A stretch of DNA of 64,000 bases from an uncultured Blautia sp. GTDB taxonomy: Bacteria; Bacillota; Clostridia; Lachnospirales; Lachnospiraceae. The notes beneath the pieces are model-generated. The model had not been told where the DNA came from, ran no database searches, and saw only the letters and a list, made by a program, of their open reading frames with translations. Every line of letters begins with the position of its first letter. Positions within the stretch are counted from its first letter, which is position 1. The DNA is taken from positions 62,001-126,000 of the forward strand of contig NZ_CAKROJ010000001.1 in NCBI RefSeq assembly GCF_934372025.1. The letters are read 5' to 3'. Shown here one piece after another: positions 25,707 to 34,072 of the stretch. Position numbers and translations under genes: made by a program.

Positions 25707-26555
25707 TTATGCGAAAAAGCTTTCCGCAACACTCATATCTGCCACATATCCAACGCTGCCGGTCATGTAGATCGTACCGTCATCTTTGATATCGATCTGG
25801 ATCATACCGCCTGGCTGATTTACATTAACTCTGTTTTCCACGAGACCAAGTCTGTGTGCTGCAACTGCTGCCGCACAGCTTCCTGTTCCGGAGGCTTTTG
25901 TATATCCTGAACCTCTTTCCCAGATTTCTATCTCCAGATTTCCTGTATCAATCTTGCGACAGATCTGAAGATTCATTTTTTCCGGGAATTCATCTGCATT
26001 TTCTACATAAGGTCCAATTTCTTTTACCTTTTCCGGTGTTGCCTGATCCGTAAAAATAATACAGTGCGGATTACCTACTGTTAAACAAGTAGCTTTATAT
26101 CCTTTACCATTGAAGGTAAAATCTTCATTGATTACTTCACGAACTTCCCCTGTTACTGGAATTTCTCTGGAAATAAAAGAAGCCTTGCCCATTTTTACCC
26201 GAAACTCTGTTGCTCGATTGTTAAGACATTCTACTTCAATTGGTCCGGAAAGTGTCTTGATACTGAATTTTTGCTCCTTAACATACTCATGATCCAGCAG
26301 ATATTTTGCAAAGATACGAACACCATTACCACTGATTGCAGTTTCACTGCCATCTGCATTATAGATACGAACACCCATTTTTCCATTGATCTCAACCGGT
26401 CCGTAGAGGACACCATCCGCACCAAGGCCTAATCCACGCTGGCACAGAAGAGCTATTTTTTTGCCCTGCAGCTGTACACGATTTTTGTTCGGATCCAGCA
26501 CCAGATAATCATTTCCAAGTCCCTGATATTTTATCATTGTAATACAGTTGTTCAT
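25707..26555 (-). CDS. Diaminopimelate epimerase-like protein, both catalytic Cys replaced by Ser
   Basis: 282-aa DapF-fold protein. Family landmarks are present: YQGLGNDYLVLDP, GADGVLYG, NADGS, TVGNPHC, ERGSGYTKASGTGSCAAA. In DapF the two active-site cysteines sit in CGNGxR and ACGTG. Here they read SGNGVR (Ser75, codon AGT) and ASGTG (Ser222, codon TCC). The classical two-thiol epimerisation of LL- to meso-diaminopimelate is thus doubtful, though the rest of the pocket looks kept. GGGAGG lies 8 nt before the ATG. Monocistronic, divergent from an AraC-type regulator. It may be an epimerase or isomerase with another substrate, or an inactive homologue; annotation as dapF alone would mislead. 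Confidence 0.85.
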   Translation of the reverse strand: MNNCITMIKYQGLGNDYLVLDPNKNRVQLQGKKIALLCQRGLGLGADGVLYGPVEINGKMGVRIYNADGSETAISGNGVRIFAKYLLDHEYVKEQKFSIKTLSGPIEVECLNNRATEFRVKMGKASFISREIPVTGEVREVINEDFTFNGKGYKATCLTVGNPHCIIFTDQATPEKVKEIGPYVENADEFPEKMNLQICRKIDTGNLEIEIWERGSGYTKASGTGSCAAAVAAHRLGLVENRVNVNQPGGMIQIDIKDDGTIYMTGSVGYVADMSVAESFFA

Positions 26556-26677
26556 AACTATATCCTCCCGCCCGATTTTTTATACTCAGATTGTCTGCTG
26601 TAATCACAGCTCTGCAATGTTTCAACCATTCAATAGTTTTAGTATATAAGTTATTTTTTACAATGTATATAGAATAA

Positions 26678-26692
26678 AATGCGATTCGCATT
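26678..26692. promoter_or_regulatory. 15-bp palindrome between dapF-like and araC-like genes
   Basis: AATGCGATTCGCATT is a perfect 7-1-7 inverted repeat in the divergent intergenic region, about 35 bp upstream of the AraC-gene -10. Candidate operator for either gene; the binding protein is unknown. Confidence 0.45.
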
Positions 26693-26712
26693 GCAAAAAA
26701 TGCGCTTATAGG

Positions 26713-26741
26713 TTGCCGCCATTTTCTTTTTTCTTTATAAT
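26713..26741 (+). promoter_or_regulatory. Promoter of the AraC-type regulator
   Basis: -35 TTGCCG (26713-26718), 17-nt spacer, perfect -10 TATAAT (26736-26741), 32 bp before the start codon. Confidence 0.65.
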
Positions 26742-26772
26742 AATAGACAACAAAAACTCCAGGAGGTTTTCC

Positions 26773-27600
26773 ATGAATTACTCGCAGTATAATCTCGAAA
26801 AAAAAGGATATCTGAAAGAGGATTTTCGTCTGTTTCATATTAAAGACCAGACAAACCGGGAATTTTCTTACCATTATCATGACTTTCACAAAATTATTGT
26901 CTTTATTTCCGGTAAAGTGACTTATCATATAGAGGGAAAAGCTTATCATCTGAAACCGCGGGATATCCTGCTCGTCAGCCAGGGAGCAATCCACAAACCG
27001 GAAATTGATCCATCTGTTCCATATGAACGATATATTTTCTGGATACGGAATGATATTTCCTGTCAGAAATTAAATACCTGTTTCCAGAAAGCAAATGACC
27101 GCAGTTTCAATCTGGTAAGGGCCGATTCCGCTCTACAGGAGCATCTGAAGGAACTTCTCCCTGAAATAAAACATGCATTAAAAAATGAGCATTTTGGGGA
27201 TTCTGAATTAAAAGATGCTCTGTTCACTCAGTTTATGATCTATATCAATCGTATTTTTCTGAGTACCAGCAATATTCCGGACAAAAAATCCTACTCTTCT
27301 GATTCACAGGTGGAGCAGCTTCTGAAATATATTAATCGCAATCTGACCGAAGAACTTTCCATTGATCAGCTTGCAGAACGATTTTTTTTCAGCAAATATC
27401 ATATGATGCGTAAGTTTAAAAACGAAACTGGTTATACCATCCATAATTACATCAGCAGTAAACGTCTTCTTCTTGCCCGTTCTCTTATCAGTCAAGGAAC
27501 GCCTGTTATGAAAGCAGCCGAGATGAGTGGCTTTAATGATTACACTACTTTTGTCCGCTCTTATAAAAAGCAATTCGGAAAAACACCTTCTGATATCTGA
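26773..27600 (+). CDS. AraC family transcriptional regulator
   Basis: 275-aa regulator. N-terminal cupin-like sensor domain (about 30-85: FSYHYHDFHKIIVFISGKVT, then PRDILLVSQGAIHKP) and two C-terminal helix-turn-helix motifs (about 195-275: LSIDQLAERFFFSKYHMMRK and MKAAEMSGFNDYTTFVRSYK). The start ATGAATTAC at 26773 follows AGGAGG by 6 nt; an upstream in-frame ATG lacks a site. Effector unknown, probably a small sugar or amino acid. The divergent DapF-like gene is the obvious candidate target. Confidence 0.9.
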   Translation: MNYSQYNLEKKGYLKEDFRLFHIKDQTNREFSYHYHDFHKIIVFISGKVTYHIEGKAYHLKPRDILLVSQGAIHKPEIDPSVPYERYIFWIRNDISCQKLNTCFQKANDRSFNLVRADSALQEHLKELLPEIKHALKNEHFGDSELKDALFTQFMIYINRIFLSTSNIPDKKSYSSDSQVEQLLKYINRNLTEELSIDQLAERFFFSKYHMMRKFKNETGYTIHNYISSKRLLLARSLISQGTPVMKAAEMSGFNDYTTFVRSYKKQFGKTPSDI

Positions 27601-27627
27601 TTTTTTTGAAAAAAGATGATTTTTTAT

Positions 27628-27656
27628 TTGACATATCCTTCTTATTTGATTACTAT
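27628..27656 (+). promoter_or_regulatory. Promoter of the riboswitch-controlled antiporter
   Basis: -35 TTGACA (27628-27633), 17-nt spacer, -10 TACTAT (27651-27656). Transcription would begin right at the riboswitch 5' strand. Confidence 0.65.
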
Positions 27657-27663
27657 AATATCA

Positions 27664-27759
27664 ATAAGAGGGAGTAGTTATCATCCTTAAGGAAGGGTGA
27701 AACAATGATCGTCATCACGCTGAAAAGCCGGTTATTGTTGTAATCAACGAGACTTTTAT
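27664..27759 (+). ncRNA. yybP-ykoY (Mn2+) riboswitch aptamer
   Basis: The leader shows the conserved pieces of this class: GGGAGTAG near the 5' side, CGTCATCACG and GCCGG in the centre, and a closing P1 helix ATAAGAG (27664-27670) with CTTTTAT (27753-27759). The downstream gene is a CaCA-type cation antiporter, a gene class known to carry this riboswitch. The 3' P1 strand overlaps the 5' arm of a terminator, so Mn2+ binding should favour read-through (an ON switch). Identified by eye, not by covariance search. Confidence 0.8.
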
Positions 27760-27797
27760 CAATCAATTTTTTTGATGTGATAGAGGTCTCTTTTTTA
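27749..27797 (+). terminator. Riboswitch-controlled terminator
   Basis: GAGAC...TATCAATCA / TGATGTGATA...GTCTC followed by seven T residues. Its 5' arm uses bases 27749-27753 next to the aptamer's P1 strand, so the two folds exclude each other. Confidence 0.8.
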
Positions 27798-27829
27798 TTC
27801 CATACCTTTATCGCAGGAAAGGAGTTCAT

Positions 27830-28747
27830 ATGGAATATCTGTTACTACTCATTGGATTTGTGTTATTGATCAAAGGTGCTGACTTTTTTGTAGAGGGAAG
27901 TTCCTCTCTTGCCAGATTTCTGAAGATTCCCAGCGTGATCATAGGTCTGACAATCGTGGCTATGGGAACCAGCGCGCCGGAGGCATCCGTCAGCATCAAT
28001 GCCGCACTTGCAGGAAACAATGATATTGCCGTCAGCAATATAATCGGCTCAAATATTTTTAACGGACTCGTCGTTGTTGGTATCTGTGCTTTTATGGCTG
28101 GTTTCAAAACAAACCGCGATATTCTGAAACGAGATATGCCGGTTAATATTCTGATCACAGCGATTCTCTGTGTTATGATCGCAGACGGCAGACTCAGCAG
28201 ACTGGAAGGGATCCTGCTTCTTGCCGGAATGATTTTCTACATTGTAAATATGATTCTCTCTGCTTTAAAAACGAGAAGCAGCTGTCCGGATGAAAAGAGC
28301 ATGCCTTTGTATAAATCTCTTATCTTTATCGCTGGCGGGCTTGTTGCCGTTATCTTCGGTGGTAATCTTGTAGTAAACAATGCAAGCCAGATTGCAGTAT
28401 CATTTGGTGTAAGCCAGAACTTTATCGGTCTCACCATTGTTGCAATCGGTACCTCCCTGCCAGAGCTTGTGACTTCAATCGTAGCTACACGAAAAGGAGA
28501 CAGCGGTCTGGCTCTTGGAAATGCAATCGGATCGAATATTTTCAATATTCTTTTTATCCTGGGTATGTCAGCTACGATCTCACCGCTTCATATCCTGTCT
28601 GAATCTGTTATTGACTGTGCAATCCTGCTGGTAAGCGGAATCCTGCTGTTTGTTTTTGCATATACCAGGAAGTCTATGAACCGTACAGAGGGAGCTATCT
28701 GTGTACTGAGTTATATCGGATATACGGCATATCTGTTTATCAGATGA
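27830..28747 (+). CDS. CaCA family calcium/sodium (cation) antiporter, YrbG-like
   Basis: 305-aa inner-membrane antiporter with about ten transmembrane segments and the two inverted alpha repeats typical of the family: GLTIVAMGTSAPEASVSI...GSNIFN (about 45-85) and GLTIVAIGTSLPELVTSI...GSNIFN (about 203-245). The acidic Glu of each repeat is the ion ligand. AAAGGAG precedes the ATG. The Mn2+ riboswitch in its leader suggests it exports Mn2+ or Ca2+ under metal excess. Confidence 0.93.
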   Translation: MEYLLLLIGFVLLIKGADFFVEGSSSLARFLKIPSVIIGLTIVAMGTSAPEASVSINAALAGNNDIAVSNIIGSNIFNGLVVVGICAFMAGFKTNRDILKRDMPVNILITAILCVMIADGRLSRLEGILLLAGMIFYIVNMILSALKTRSSCPDEKSMPLYKSLIFIAGGLVAVIFGGNLVVNNASQIAVSFGVSQNFIGLTIVAIGTSLPELVTSIVATRKGDSGLALGNAIGSNIFNILFILGMSATISPLHILSESVIDCAILLVSGILLFVFAYTRKSMNRTEGAICVLSYIGYTAYLFIR

Positions 28748-28816
28748 TACATCTTGAAATTTTGAATAAAGATCTTTTATCATGTCGAATATTTATATAT
28801 GAACAGTTCTGCAGAA

Positions 28817-28875
28817 TTGCATTTTCTGACGTAAAATGGCATAATAATGGCATACAGAATTTCCTGTATGCCATT
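28817..28875 (+). promoter_or_regulatory. Promoter and palindrome before the nitroreductase
   Basis: -35 TTGCAT (28817-28822), 17-nt spacer, -10 CATAAT (28840-28845), immediately followed by the perfect 12-bp inverted repeat AATGGCATACAG / CTGTATGCCATT (28846-28875, 6-nt loop). The palindrome covers the likely start of transcription: either an operator or a 5'-end stem, as seen in the BMP operon. Confidence 0.5.
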
Positions 28876-28904
28876 TCATTTACATATTAAGGAGGCTCAC
28901 ATTT

Positions 28905-29444
28905 ATGGAATTTCAGAAAGTAATTGAAACACGAAGAACTGTTCGTAAATACAGTGCGGATGAACGCGTTACCAGAGAGCAGATGGAGGAATTGCTCCGT
29001 GCAGCGCAGGAAGCTCCGTCATGGAAAAACTCTCAGACCGGGCGCTATTATTGTGTTCTGTCAGAAGATATGGTAAATAAGATTCGTATGGAATGTCTTC
29101 CGGGCGCAGGAAATGCAGGAAAATCTGAGCATGCTGCTCTGATCGTAACTACTTTTGTGCATGACCGTGCTGGTTTCCAGAAGGATGGAACTGCTGACAA
29201 TGAGCTGGGCAATGGATGGGGATGTTATGATCTTGGTCTGCAGAATGAGAATCTTGTGCTGAAGGCTGTTGATCTTGGTCTTTCTACTTTGATCATGGGA
29301 CTGCGTGAAGCTGATAAGCTTCGTGAAATTCTGAATATCCCGGAGAGTGAAACGATCGTAGCTGTTATTGCAGTCGGTAAAGCTGCTGAGGAGCCAATTC
29401 ACCCACAGCGTAAACCAATCGAAGAAATTGCTAAATTTTTCTAA
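28905..29444 (+). CDS. Nitroreductase family FMN oxidoreductase
   Basis: 179-aa flavoprotein of the nitroreductase superfamily. N-terminal FMN phosphate motif ETRRTVRKYS (residues 7-16), PSWKNSQTGRYYCVL near 38-52, and the C-terminal GLSTLIMGLREADKLR and IAVGKAAEEP. Reduces nitro compounds, quinones or flavins with NAD(P)H; the substrate is not evident. AAGGAGG lies 9 nt before the ATG. Monocistronic, followed 60 bp later by LHE-3. Confidence 0.9.
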   Translation: MEFQKVIETRRTVRKYSADERVTREQMEELLRAAQEAPSWKNSQTGRYYCVLSEDMVNKIRMECLPGAGNAGKSEHAALIVTTFVHDRAGFQKDGTADNELGNGWGCYDLGLQNENLVLKAVDLGLSTLIMGLREADKLREILNIPESETIVAVIAVGKAAEEPIHPQRKPIEEIAKFF

Positions 29445-29503
29445 CTGGCATTGTAAATTCCCTGTATGTAAGCAAATTCATGCAGGGAGTTTTTGTATAT
29501 TAC

Positions 29504-29684
29504 GCTTCTGTGTCAGGTGTCGTAGCTGCAGACCGCTTATGTCTTCCTGTTCTTCCCGCACATCTATTATCTGCCATTCGTGCAAACTCGCTTCGCTCAA
29601 ACAGTGCACTCGGTGGCAGAAATTAGTGCAGTCAGAACAACGGAAGCCATGCTGTGCCTGCTGTTACGACACCTGACCAGAAGC
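29504..29684 (+). repeat. Long hairpin element LHE-3 (181 bp)
   Basis: Imperfect inverted repeat: outer arms GCTTCTG.TCAGGTGTCGTA, middle CTTCC.TT.TTC, inner TCTGCCA and TGCA. The apex at 29585-29604 is AACTCGCTTCGCTCAAACAG, the shared core with TTC in place of TGA. Centre of the repeat (29594) and centre of the core coincide. It lies 60 bp beyond the nitroreductase stop and its core reads in that direction. Unlike the other three it has no T-run at its 3' foot. Confidence 0.82.
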
Positions 29685-29691
29685 TAGATAG

Positions 29692-29711
29692 TTCAAGAAT
29701 GCCTCGGCATG
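29692..29711. repeat. 20-bp dispersed repeat, copy 2
   Basis: Identical to 9914-9933, placed directly next to LHE-3. The following 29712-29892 is AT-rich and holds nothing I can name. Confidence 0.7.
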
Positions 29712-29892
29712 ATTTCAATCACATATCAGGAATTTATTCCATATCTAATTCAACTCGAGAATCTTCTAATATTCTGAGGTTTATTCAATTTATTCTTTAA
29801 GCAACCACTCATATCTCTGATTATCAAATAGGTAAGGCAAGTCCCTCTAACTTTTTGGCGCGTCGCGTGTTTCCTCACCCACGATATAAACA

Positions 29893-29958
29893 AGAGCACC
29901 GCTTCATATATTGTAGGAGCAGGTTATACCTGCGACTCAATATATGAAGCGGTGCTCT
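29893..29958 (-). terminator. secA terminator with 21-bp perfect stem
   Basis: 29893-29913 and 29938-29958 are perfectly complementary (beginning AGAGCACCGCTTC); inside is a second stem GCAGGT-TAT-ACCTGC. It starts 15 bp past the secA stop. The T-run is short (TTGTTTAT), so stability rather than the U-tract must carry termination. Confidence 0.72.
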
Positions 29959-29972
29959 GTTATATATAATTA

Positions 29973-32549
29973 TTATGCTTTCATCATTTTCCGTCCGCAG
30001 CACTGTTTATATTTCTTGCCGCTTCCGCACGGACACGGATCATTTGGATAAACCTTGTCCTCTTTTCTCTGTACCGGTTTCTTAACAGAACTGTCATCCT
30101 TGTTTGTTCCGGTAACTTTCGCAACCTGCTCTCGCTCGATCTTCTGCTCAACATGAACATGATATAGCATACGTACTGTGTCTTCCTGAATGGAGCTGAT
30201 CATGTTGTTGAACATATCAAATGCGCTCATCTTGTACTCAACAACCGGATCTCTCTGTCCATATCCTACAAGACCGATACCCTGACGAAGGATTTCCATG
30301 TCATCGATATGATCCATCCACTTGCTGTCAATGGATTTCAGAAGAATTACACGCTCAAGTTCACGCAGCTGTTCTGGTTCCGGGAACTCAGCTTCTTTAG
30401 CTTCGTAAAGTTTGACAGCTTCTTCTTTTATCAGATGTTTGACTTCTTCTTTTCTCTTGCCTTTTACTTTCTCAGTAGTAAGAGGCTCAATCGGAATGAT
30501 AGGTATAAGTGTTGTATTAAATTCATCCAGATCCCAGTCAACTGCCTCTACATCATCGGAGAAGCACATATCTACTGTACTGTCTACGATGTCTGTGATC
30601 ATCTTGTAAATGGTATCACGCATATTCTCGCCATCCAGAACCTGACGACGTTCTTTGTAGATGATCTCACGCTGCTCGTTGTTAACCTGGTCATAATCCA
30701 GAAGATTTTTACGAATACCAAAGTTGTTGAACTCAATCTTCTCCTGTGCTTTCTGGATTGCATTGGAAAGCATCTTATGTTCAATCTGCTCGTTCTCTGC
30801 AACACCAAGAGAAGTAAATACCTTCATCAGTCTCTCAGAACCAAACAGACGCATCAGGTCGTCTTCCAGGGAGATGTAGAAACGAGATTCACCCGGGTCT
30901 CCCTGACGTCCGGAACGTCCTCGCAGCTGATTATCAATACGTCTGGACTCGTGACGCTCTGTACCGATGATTTTCAGACCGCCAGCTTCTCTTGCCACAT
31001 CGTCAAGCTTAATGTCGGTACCACGACCAGCCATATTGGTAGCGATGGTAACTGCACCAGCCTGTCCTGCCTGTGCAACGATCTCAGCTTCCAGTTCATG
31101 GAATTTCGCATTCAATACATTGTGCTGGATACCTTCACGGCGAAGCATTTTGCTGAGGAGTTCAGATGTCTCGATGGTAATTGTACCAACCAGAACCGGC
31201 TGCTGTTTTGCATGAGCTTCCTTAACAGCCTCAACAACTGCATTGAATTTTTCTTTCTTAGTCATGTATACTGCATCTTCAAGGTCTTTACGCTGTACCG
31301 GTCTGTTAGTCGGAATCTCAACAACGTCCATTCCATAGATATCACGGAATTCCTTTTCCTCTGTAAGTGCTGTACCGGTCATACCGCCCTTCTTGTCATA
31401 TTTATTAAAGAAGTTCTGGAATGTAATAGTAGCAAGAGTCTTGCTCTCTCTCTTAACCTTAACATGCTCTTTTGCTTCGATTGCCTGATGAAGTCCATCG
31501 GAATAACGACGTCCCGGCATGATACGTCCGGTAAATTCATCAACGATCAGAATCTCATCATCTTTTACTACGTAATCCTGATCTTTGTGCATCAGGTTAT
31601 GTGCACGAAGTGCAAGGATGATATTATGCTGGATTTCCAGGTTTTCCGGATCAGCCAGGTTCTCGATATTAAAGAATTTTTCAACCTTCTTCACACCCTG
31701 TTCAGTAAGGTTGACAATTTTATCTTTCTCATTAACTACAAAGTCACCGGTCTCGACAACTTCTTCACCCATGATAGCCGCCATCTTGGTCATCTCATGG
31801 CTGGCTTCACCGCGCTCCAGCTGCTGTGCAAGGATATCGCACACTTCATAAAGCTTAGTGGATTTGCCGCTCTGTCCGGAAATGATCAGAGGTGTACGTG
31901 CCTCGTCAATCAGGACGGAGTCAATCTCATCAATAACACAGTAATGCAGATCTCTCTGTACCAGCTGTTCTTTGTAGATGACCATATTGTCACGAAGGTA
32001 ATCAAATCCCAGTTCGTTGTTTGTTACATATGTGATATCGCATCCGTAAGCAGCACGACGCTCTTCCGGTTTCATGTCATTCAGAACGACACCTACAGTC
32101 AGGCCAAGAAACTCATGAACCTTTCCCATCCACTCAGCATCTCGTTTTGCCAGGTAGTCATTGACTGTTACGATATGAACGCCCTTGCCTTCCAGTGCAT
32201 TCAGATAAGCCGGAAGTGTGGAAACAAGTGTCTTACCTTCACCAGTTTTCATCTCTGCAATACGTCCCTGATGGAGGATGATACCACCGATGATCTGTAC
32301 ACGGTAATGCTCCATACCAAGAACTCGTTTGGCGCCTTCACGTACAACTGCAAATGCCTCTGGAAGAAGATCATCCAGTGTTTCACCTTCACTCAGACGT
32401 TTCTTGAATTCTCTGGTCTTGTCTCTCAGCTGTTCATCTGTTAATTTCTGCATTTCCGGGCGAAGAGATTCTGTTTTCTCTACGAGCGGCATGATACGCT
32501 TAACCTCATGCTCACTTCTTGTCCCGAATACTTTTTGGAATAAATTCAT
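29973..32549 (-). CDS. secA: Preprotein translocase ATPase SecA
   Basis: 858-aa motor of the Sec export pathway, acting at the inner face of the membrane with SecYEG. DEAD motor domain: Walker A-type [17 protein letters not shown] near 100-117, [17 protein letters not shown] near 205-221; NBD2: [12 protein letters not shown] and [11 protein letters not shown]. The C-terminal zinc motif [13 protein letters not shown] is kept. CAGGAG lies 6 nt before the ATG. Single-gene unit with its own terminator. Long plus-strand open frames opposite it are antisense shadows. Confidence 0.98.
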   Translation of the reverse strand: MNLFQKVFGTRSEHEVKRIMPLVEKTESLRPEMQKLTDEQLRDKTREFKKRLSEGETLDDLLPEAFAVVREGAKRVLGMEHYRVQIIGGIILHQGRIAEMKTGEGKTLVSTLPAYLNALEGKGVHIVTVNDYLAKRDAEWMGKVHEFLGLTVGVVLNDMKPEERRAAYGCDITYVTNNELGFDYLRDNMVIYKEQLVQRDLHYCVIDEIDSVLIDEARTPLIISGQSGKSTKLYEVCDILAQQLERGEASHEMTKMAAIMGEEVVETGDFVVNEKDKIVNLTEQGVKKVEKFFNIENLADPENLEIQHNIILALRAHNLMHKDQDYVVKDDEILIVDEFTGRIMPGRRYSDGLHQAIEAKEHVKVKRESKTLATITFQNFFNKYDKKGGMTGTALTEEKEFRDIYGMDVVEIPTNRPVQRKDLEDAVYMTKKEKFNAVVEAVKEAHAKQQPVLVGTITIETSELLSKMLRREGIQHNVLNAKFHELEAEIVAQAGQAGAVTIATNMAGRGTDIKLDDVAREAGGLKIIGTERHESRRIDNQLRGRSGRQGDPGESRFYISLEDDLMRLFGSERLMKVFTSLGVAENEQIEHKMLSNAIQKAQEKIEFNNFGIRKNLLDYDQVNNEQREIIYKERRQVLDGENMRDTIYKMITDIVDSTVDMCFSDDVEAVDWDLDEFNTTLIPIIPIEPLTTEKVKGKRKEEVKHLIKEEAVKLYEAKEAEFPEPEQLRELERVILLKSIDSKWMDHIDDMEILRQGIGLVGYGQRDPVVEYKMSAFDMFNNMISSIQEDTVRMLYHVHVEQKIEREQVAKVTGTNKDDSSVKKPVQRKEDKVYPNDPCPCGSGKKYKQCCGRKMMKA

Positions 32550-32806
32550 AACATGCTCCTGTTTCTATATTTATTGATCGCTTATATACGAAGTCATCGT
32601 ATTTATCCTATTTAAGAAATCCCTACTATTTTACCACTTTCCACCAGGGAAAACAATGAATATTTAATAAACAAAATATGTCCATGACAAAACACCTCGC
32701 GGGATATTACCTGTGAACAGTTACAAATAAGTTACCGTTAAGGGGCAATGGCATTTGATTAAGACATTAGCCGGGGAACCGCCTCCGCTGTGTAGCTTTT
32801 ACTATC
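32550..32806. other. Intergenic region upstream of secA
   Basis: A minus-strand promoter is possible at 32628-32656 (-35 TTGTTT, 17-nt spacer, -10 TAAAAT), giving a leader of about 75 nt for secA. The remaining 32660-32806 contains no ORF or clear hairpin. It is the 3' flank of the unknown membrane-protein gene. Confidence 0.4.
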
Positions 32807-33937
32807 TTAATAATTCTCCATACAATAATCATATACATGAAGAATATCATCTAATCGTTTCCGCAAAGCACTGTTTTCTTTTCCTTCTATCCATTCTGGA
32901 ATATACATTTTCTGTTCCCTGATTGATATTCCCAGAGCCAGACAGCTGTAATTTAATGATCTGCTCGTTATTCTCTCCATAAAATGTAAAAAAGTCTCTG
33001 TCATTTCGTCCACATAAAAAATAACTATCAAACACGCTGGAAGTATTGGCAATATTTTCTTTTTTATTCCGTTCTGAATGCAGCTTTGCAGTCTCTCGTT
33101 CATTGCATTTATTTGACATTCTGTTATTTGTTCAGAAAAAACTTCCATTAATATTAATGTCTGATCTGCATAACAGTCTTCAAATATCGAAATTTGAGCT
33201 TCACCTTCGCTTATCTTAAACGTTGCATCCATTTCAGGAAGATATTCATACTTCCTTTTAAGTTCAATATATAGCATTGAAGAAAACTTATGAATATCCA
33301 GATTTTTTATACTTTTTTTCTTTAATTCAACCTCATTCTCCTGCTGTTCAAAAAAATTCATTGTAACCAGCGGCCTGTAGATCTGTTTACGTTCTCTGTT
33401 TAATAGATGATTATATAATGCTCTTGCAATACATAATAATAGAATCCCTACAACTGCCCATAAAAATAAAATTTTTTCTACAGTCTCATATATCATAAGC
33501 ATTGTTTCTGTTTTTCTTACAATCTTTTGAGAAAACGTTAACAAAAGCAATATACAAATTTGAAAAATCGCCTGACATTGCAATGCATAAATCCCCTTCA
33601 ATCTCGACATTCGCATAAAAGATCTACCAGAATTTCTCAGCATTCCAGATTTATACAATGGATTTGATGCATCCATCCTAATTCCAATTCGACTGTTTAT
33701 ATCTTGCAAGTTTCCCAATTCATTATTAGCCTCTGGATTTCTTCCCGGAAACCAGTAAAATTTCACCAGCAGCAAAATGCTCATATAGTATATGGCTGTT
33801 GATGAACTGACATATTTTGCCCCAAACCCTAAAGTTTCCCGCAAAAAAATAACAATAAAACTCAACCCAATCAATCCATATAGCAATGTCCAGATATTCA
33901 AGATATCAAAATTAAATGGATTTCTGTTTTTCTTCAT
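32807..33937 (-). CDS. Membrane protein of unknown family (paralogue A)
   Basis: 376 aa, not recognised. Four hydrophobic segments in the first half (about 14-35, 48-65, 120-140, 158-178), and a soluble C-terminal half of about 190 residues. It shares several stretches with the next gene upstream: MDASNPLYKSG against EDASNPLFTKG, MSRLKGIYALQ against MSNLKGFYFCQ, and a common C-terminal block ending in KMYIPEW against KIYIPKL. GAGGATATTTT precedes the ATG. AT-rich compared with neighbours. Probably expressed with paralogue B from the promoter at 35341. Confidence 0.75.
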   Translation of the reverse strand: MKKNRNPFNFDILNIWTLLYGLIGLSFIVIFLRETLGFGAKYVSSSTAIYYMSILLLVKFYWFPGRNPEANNELGNLQDINSRIGIRMDASNPLYKSGMLRNSGRSFMRMSRLKGIYALQCQAIFQICILLLLTFSQKIVRKTETMLMIYETVEKILFLWAVVGILLLCIARALYNHLLNRERKQIYRPLVTMNFFEQQENEVELKKKSIKNLDIHKFSSMLYIELKRKYEYLPEMDATFKISEGEAQISIFEDCYADQTLILMEVFSEQITECQINAMNERLQSCIQNGIKKKILPILPACLIVIFYVDEMTETFLHFMERITSRSLNYSCLALGISIREQKMYIPEWIEGKENSALRKRLDDILHVYDYCMENY

Positions 33938-34072
33938 AAAATATCCTCGTATATTTAATCCTTTGCCATTACAGGAAAGCTACATATATCTAGTTTCCTT
34001 GTATATGCAACTTTATATAAAGTCATAATATAGTCTAATATACTACTTTATATGCGGATTTTCTTAGTGTTC

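Noticed and set aside
25413..25910. Plus-strand ORF sharing the string SIVYY.FSK with another ORF at 35122
   Set aside because: The similarity comes from the duplicated promoter read on the wrong strand, not from a common protein.
29504..29711. Insertion sequence or CRISPR repeat at LHE-3
   Set aside because: No transposase, no regularly spaced repeats; arms diverge between copies while the centre is conserved, unlike transposon ends.
30309..32444. 711-codon open frame on the plus strand
   Set aside because: Entirely antisense to secA; Phe/Cys/Ile-rich translation without family features and no ribosome-binding site.
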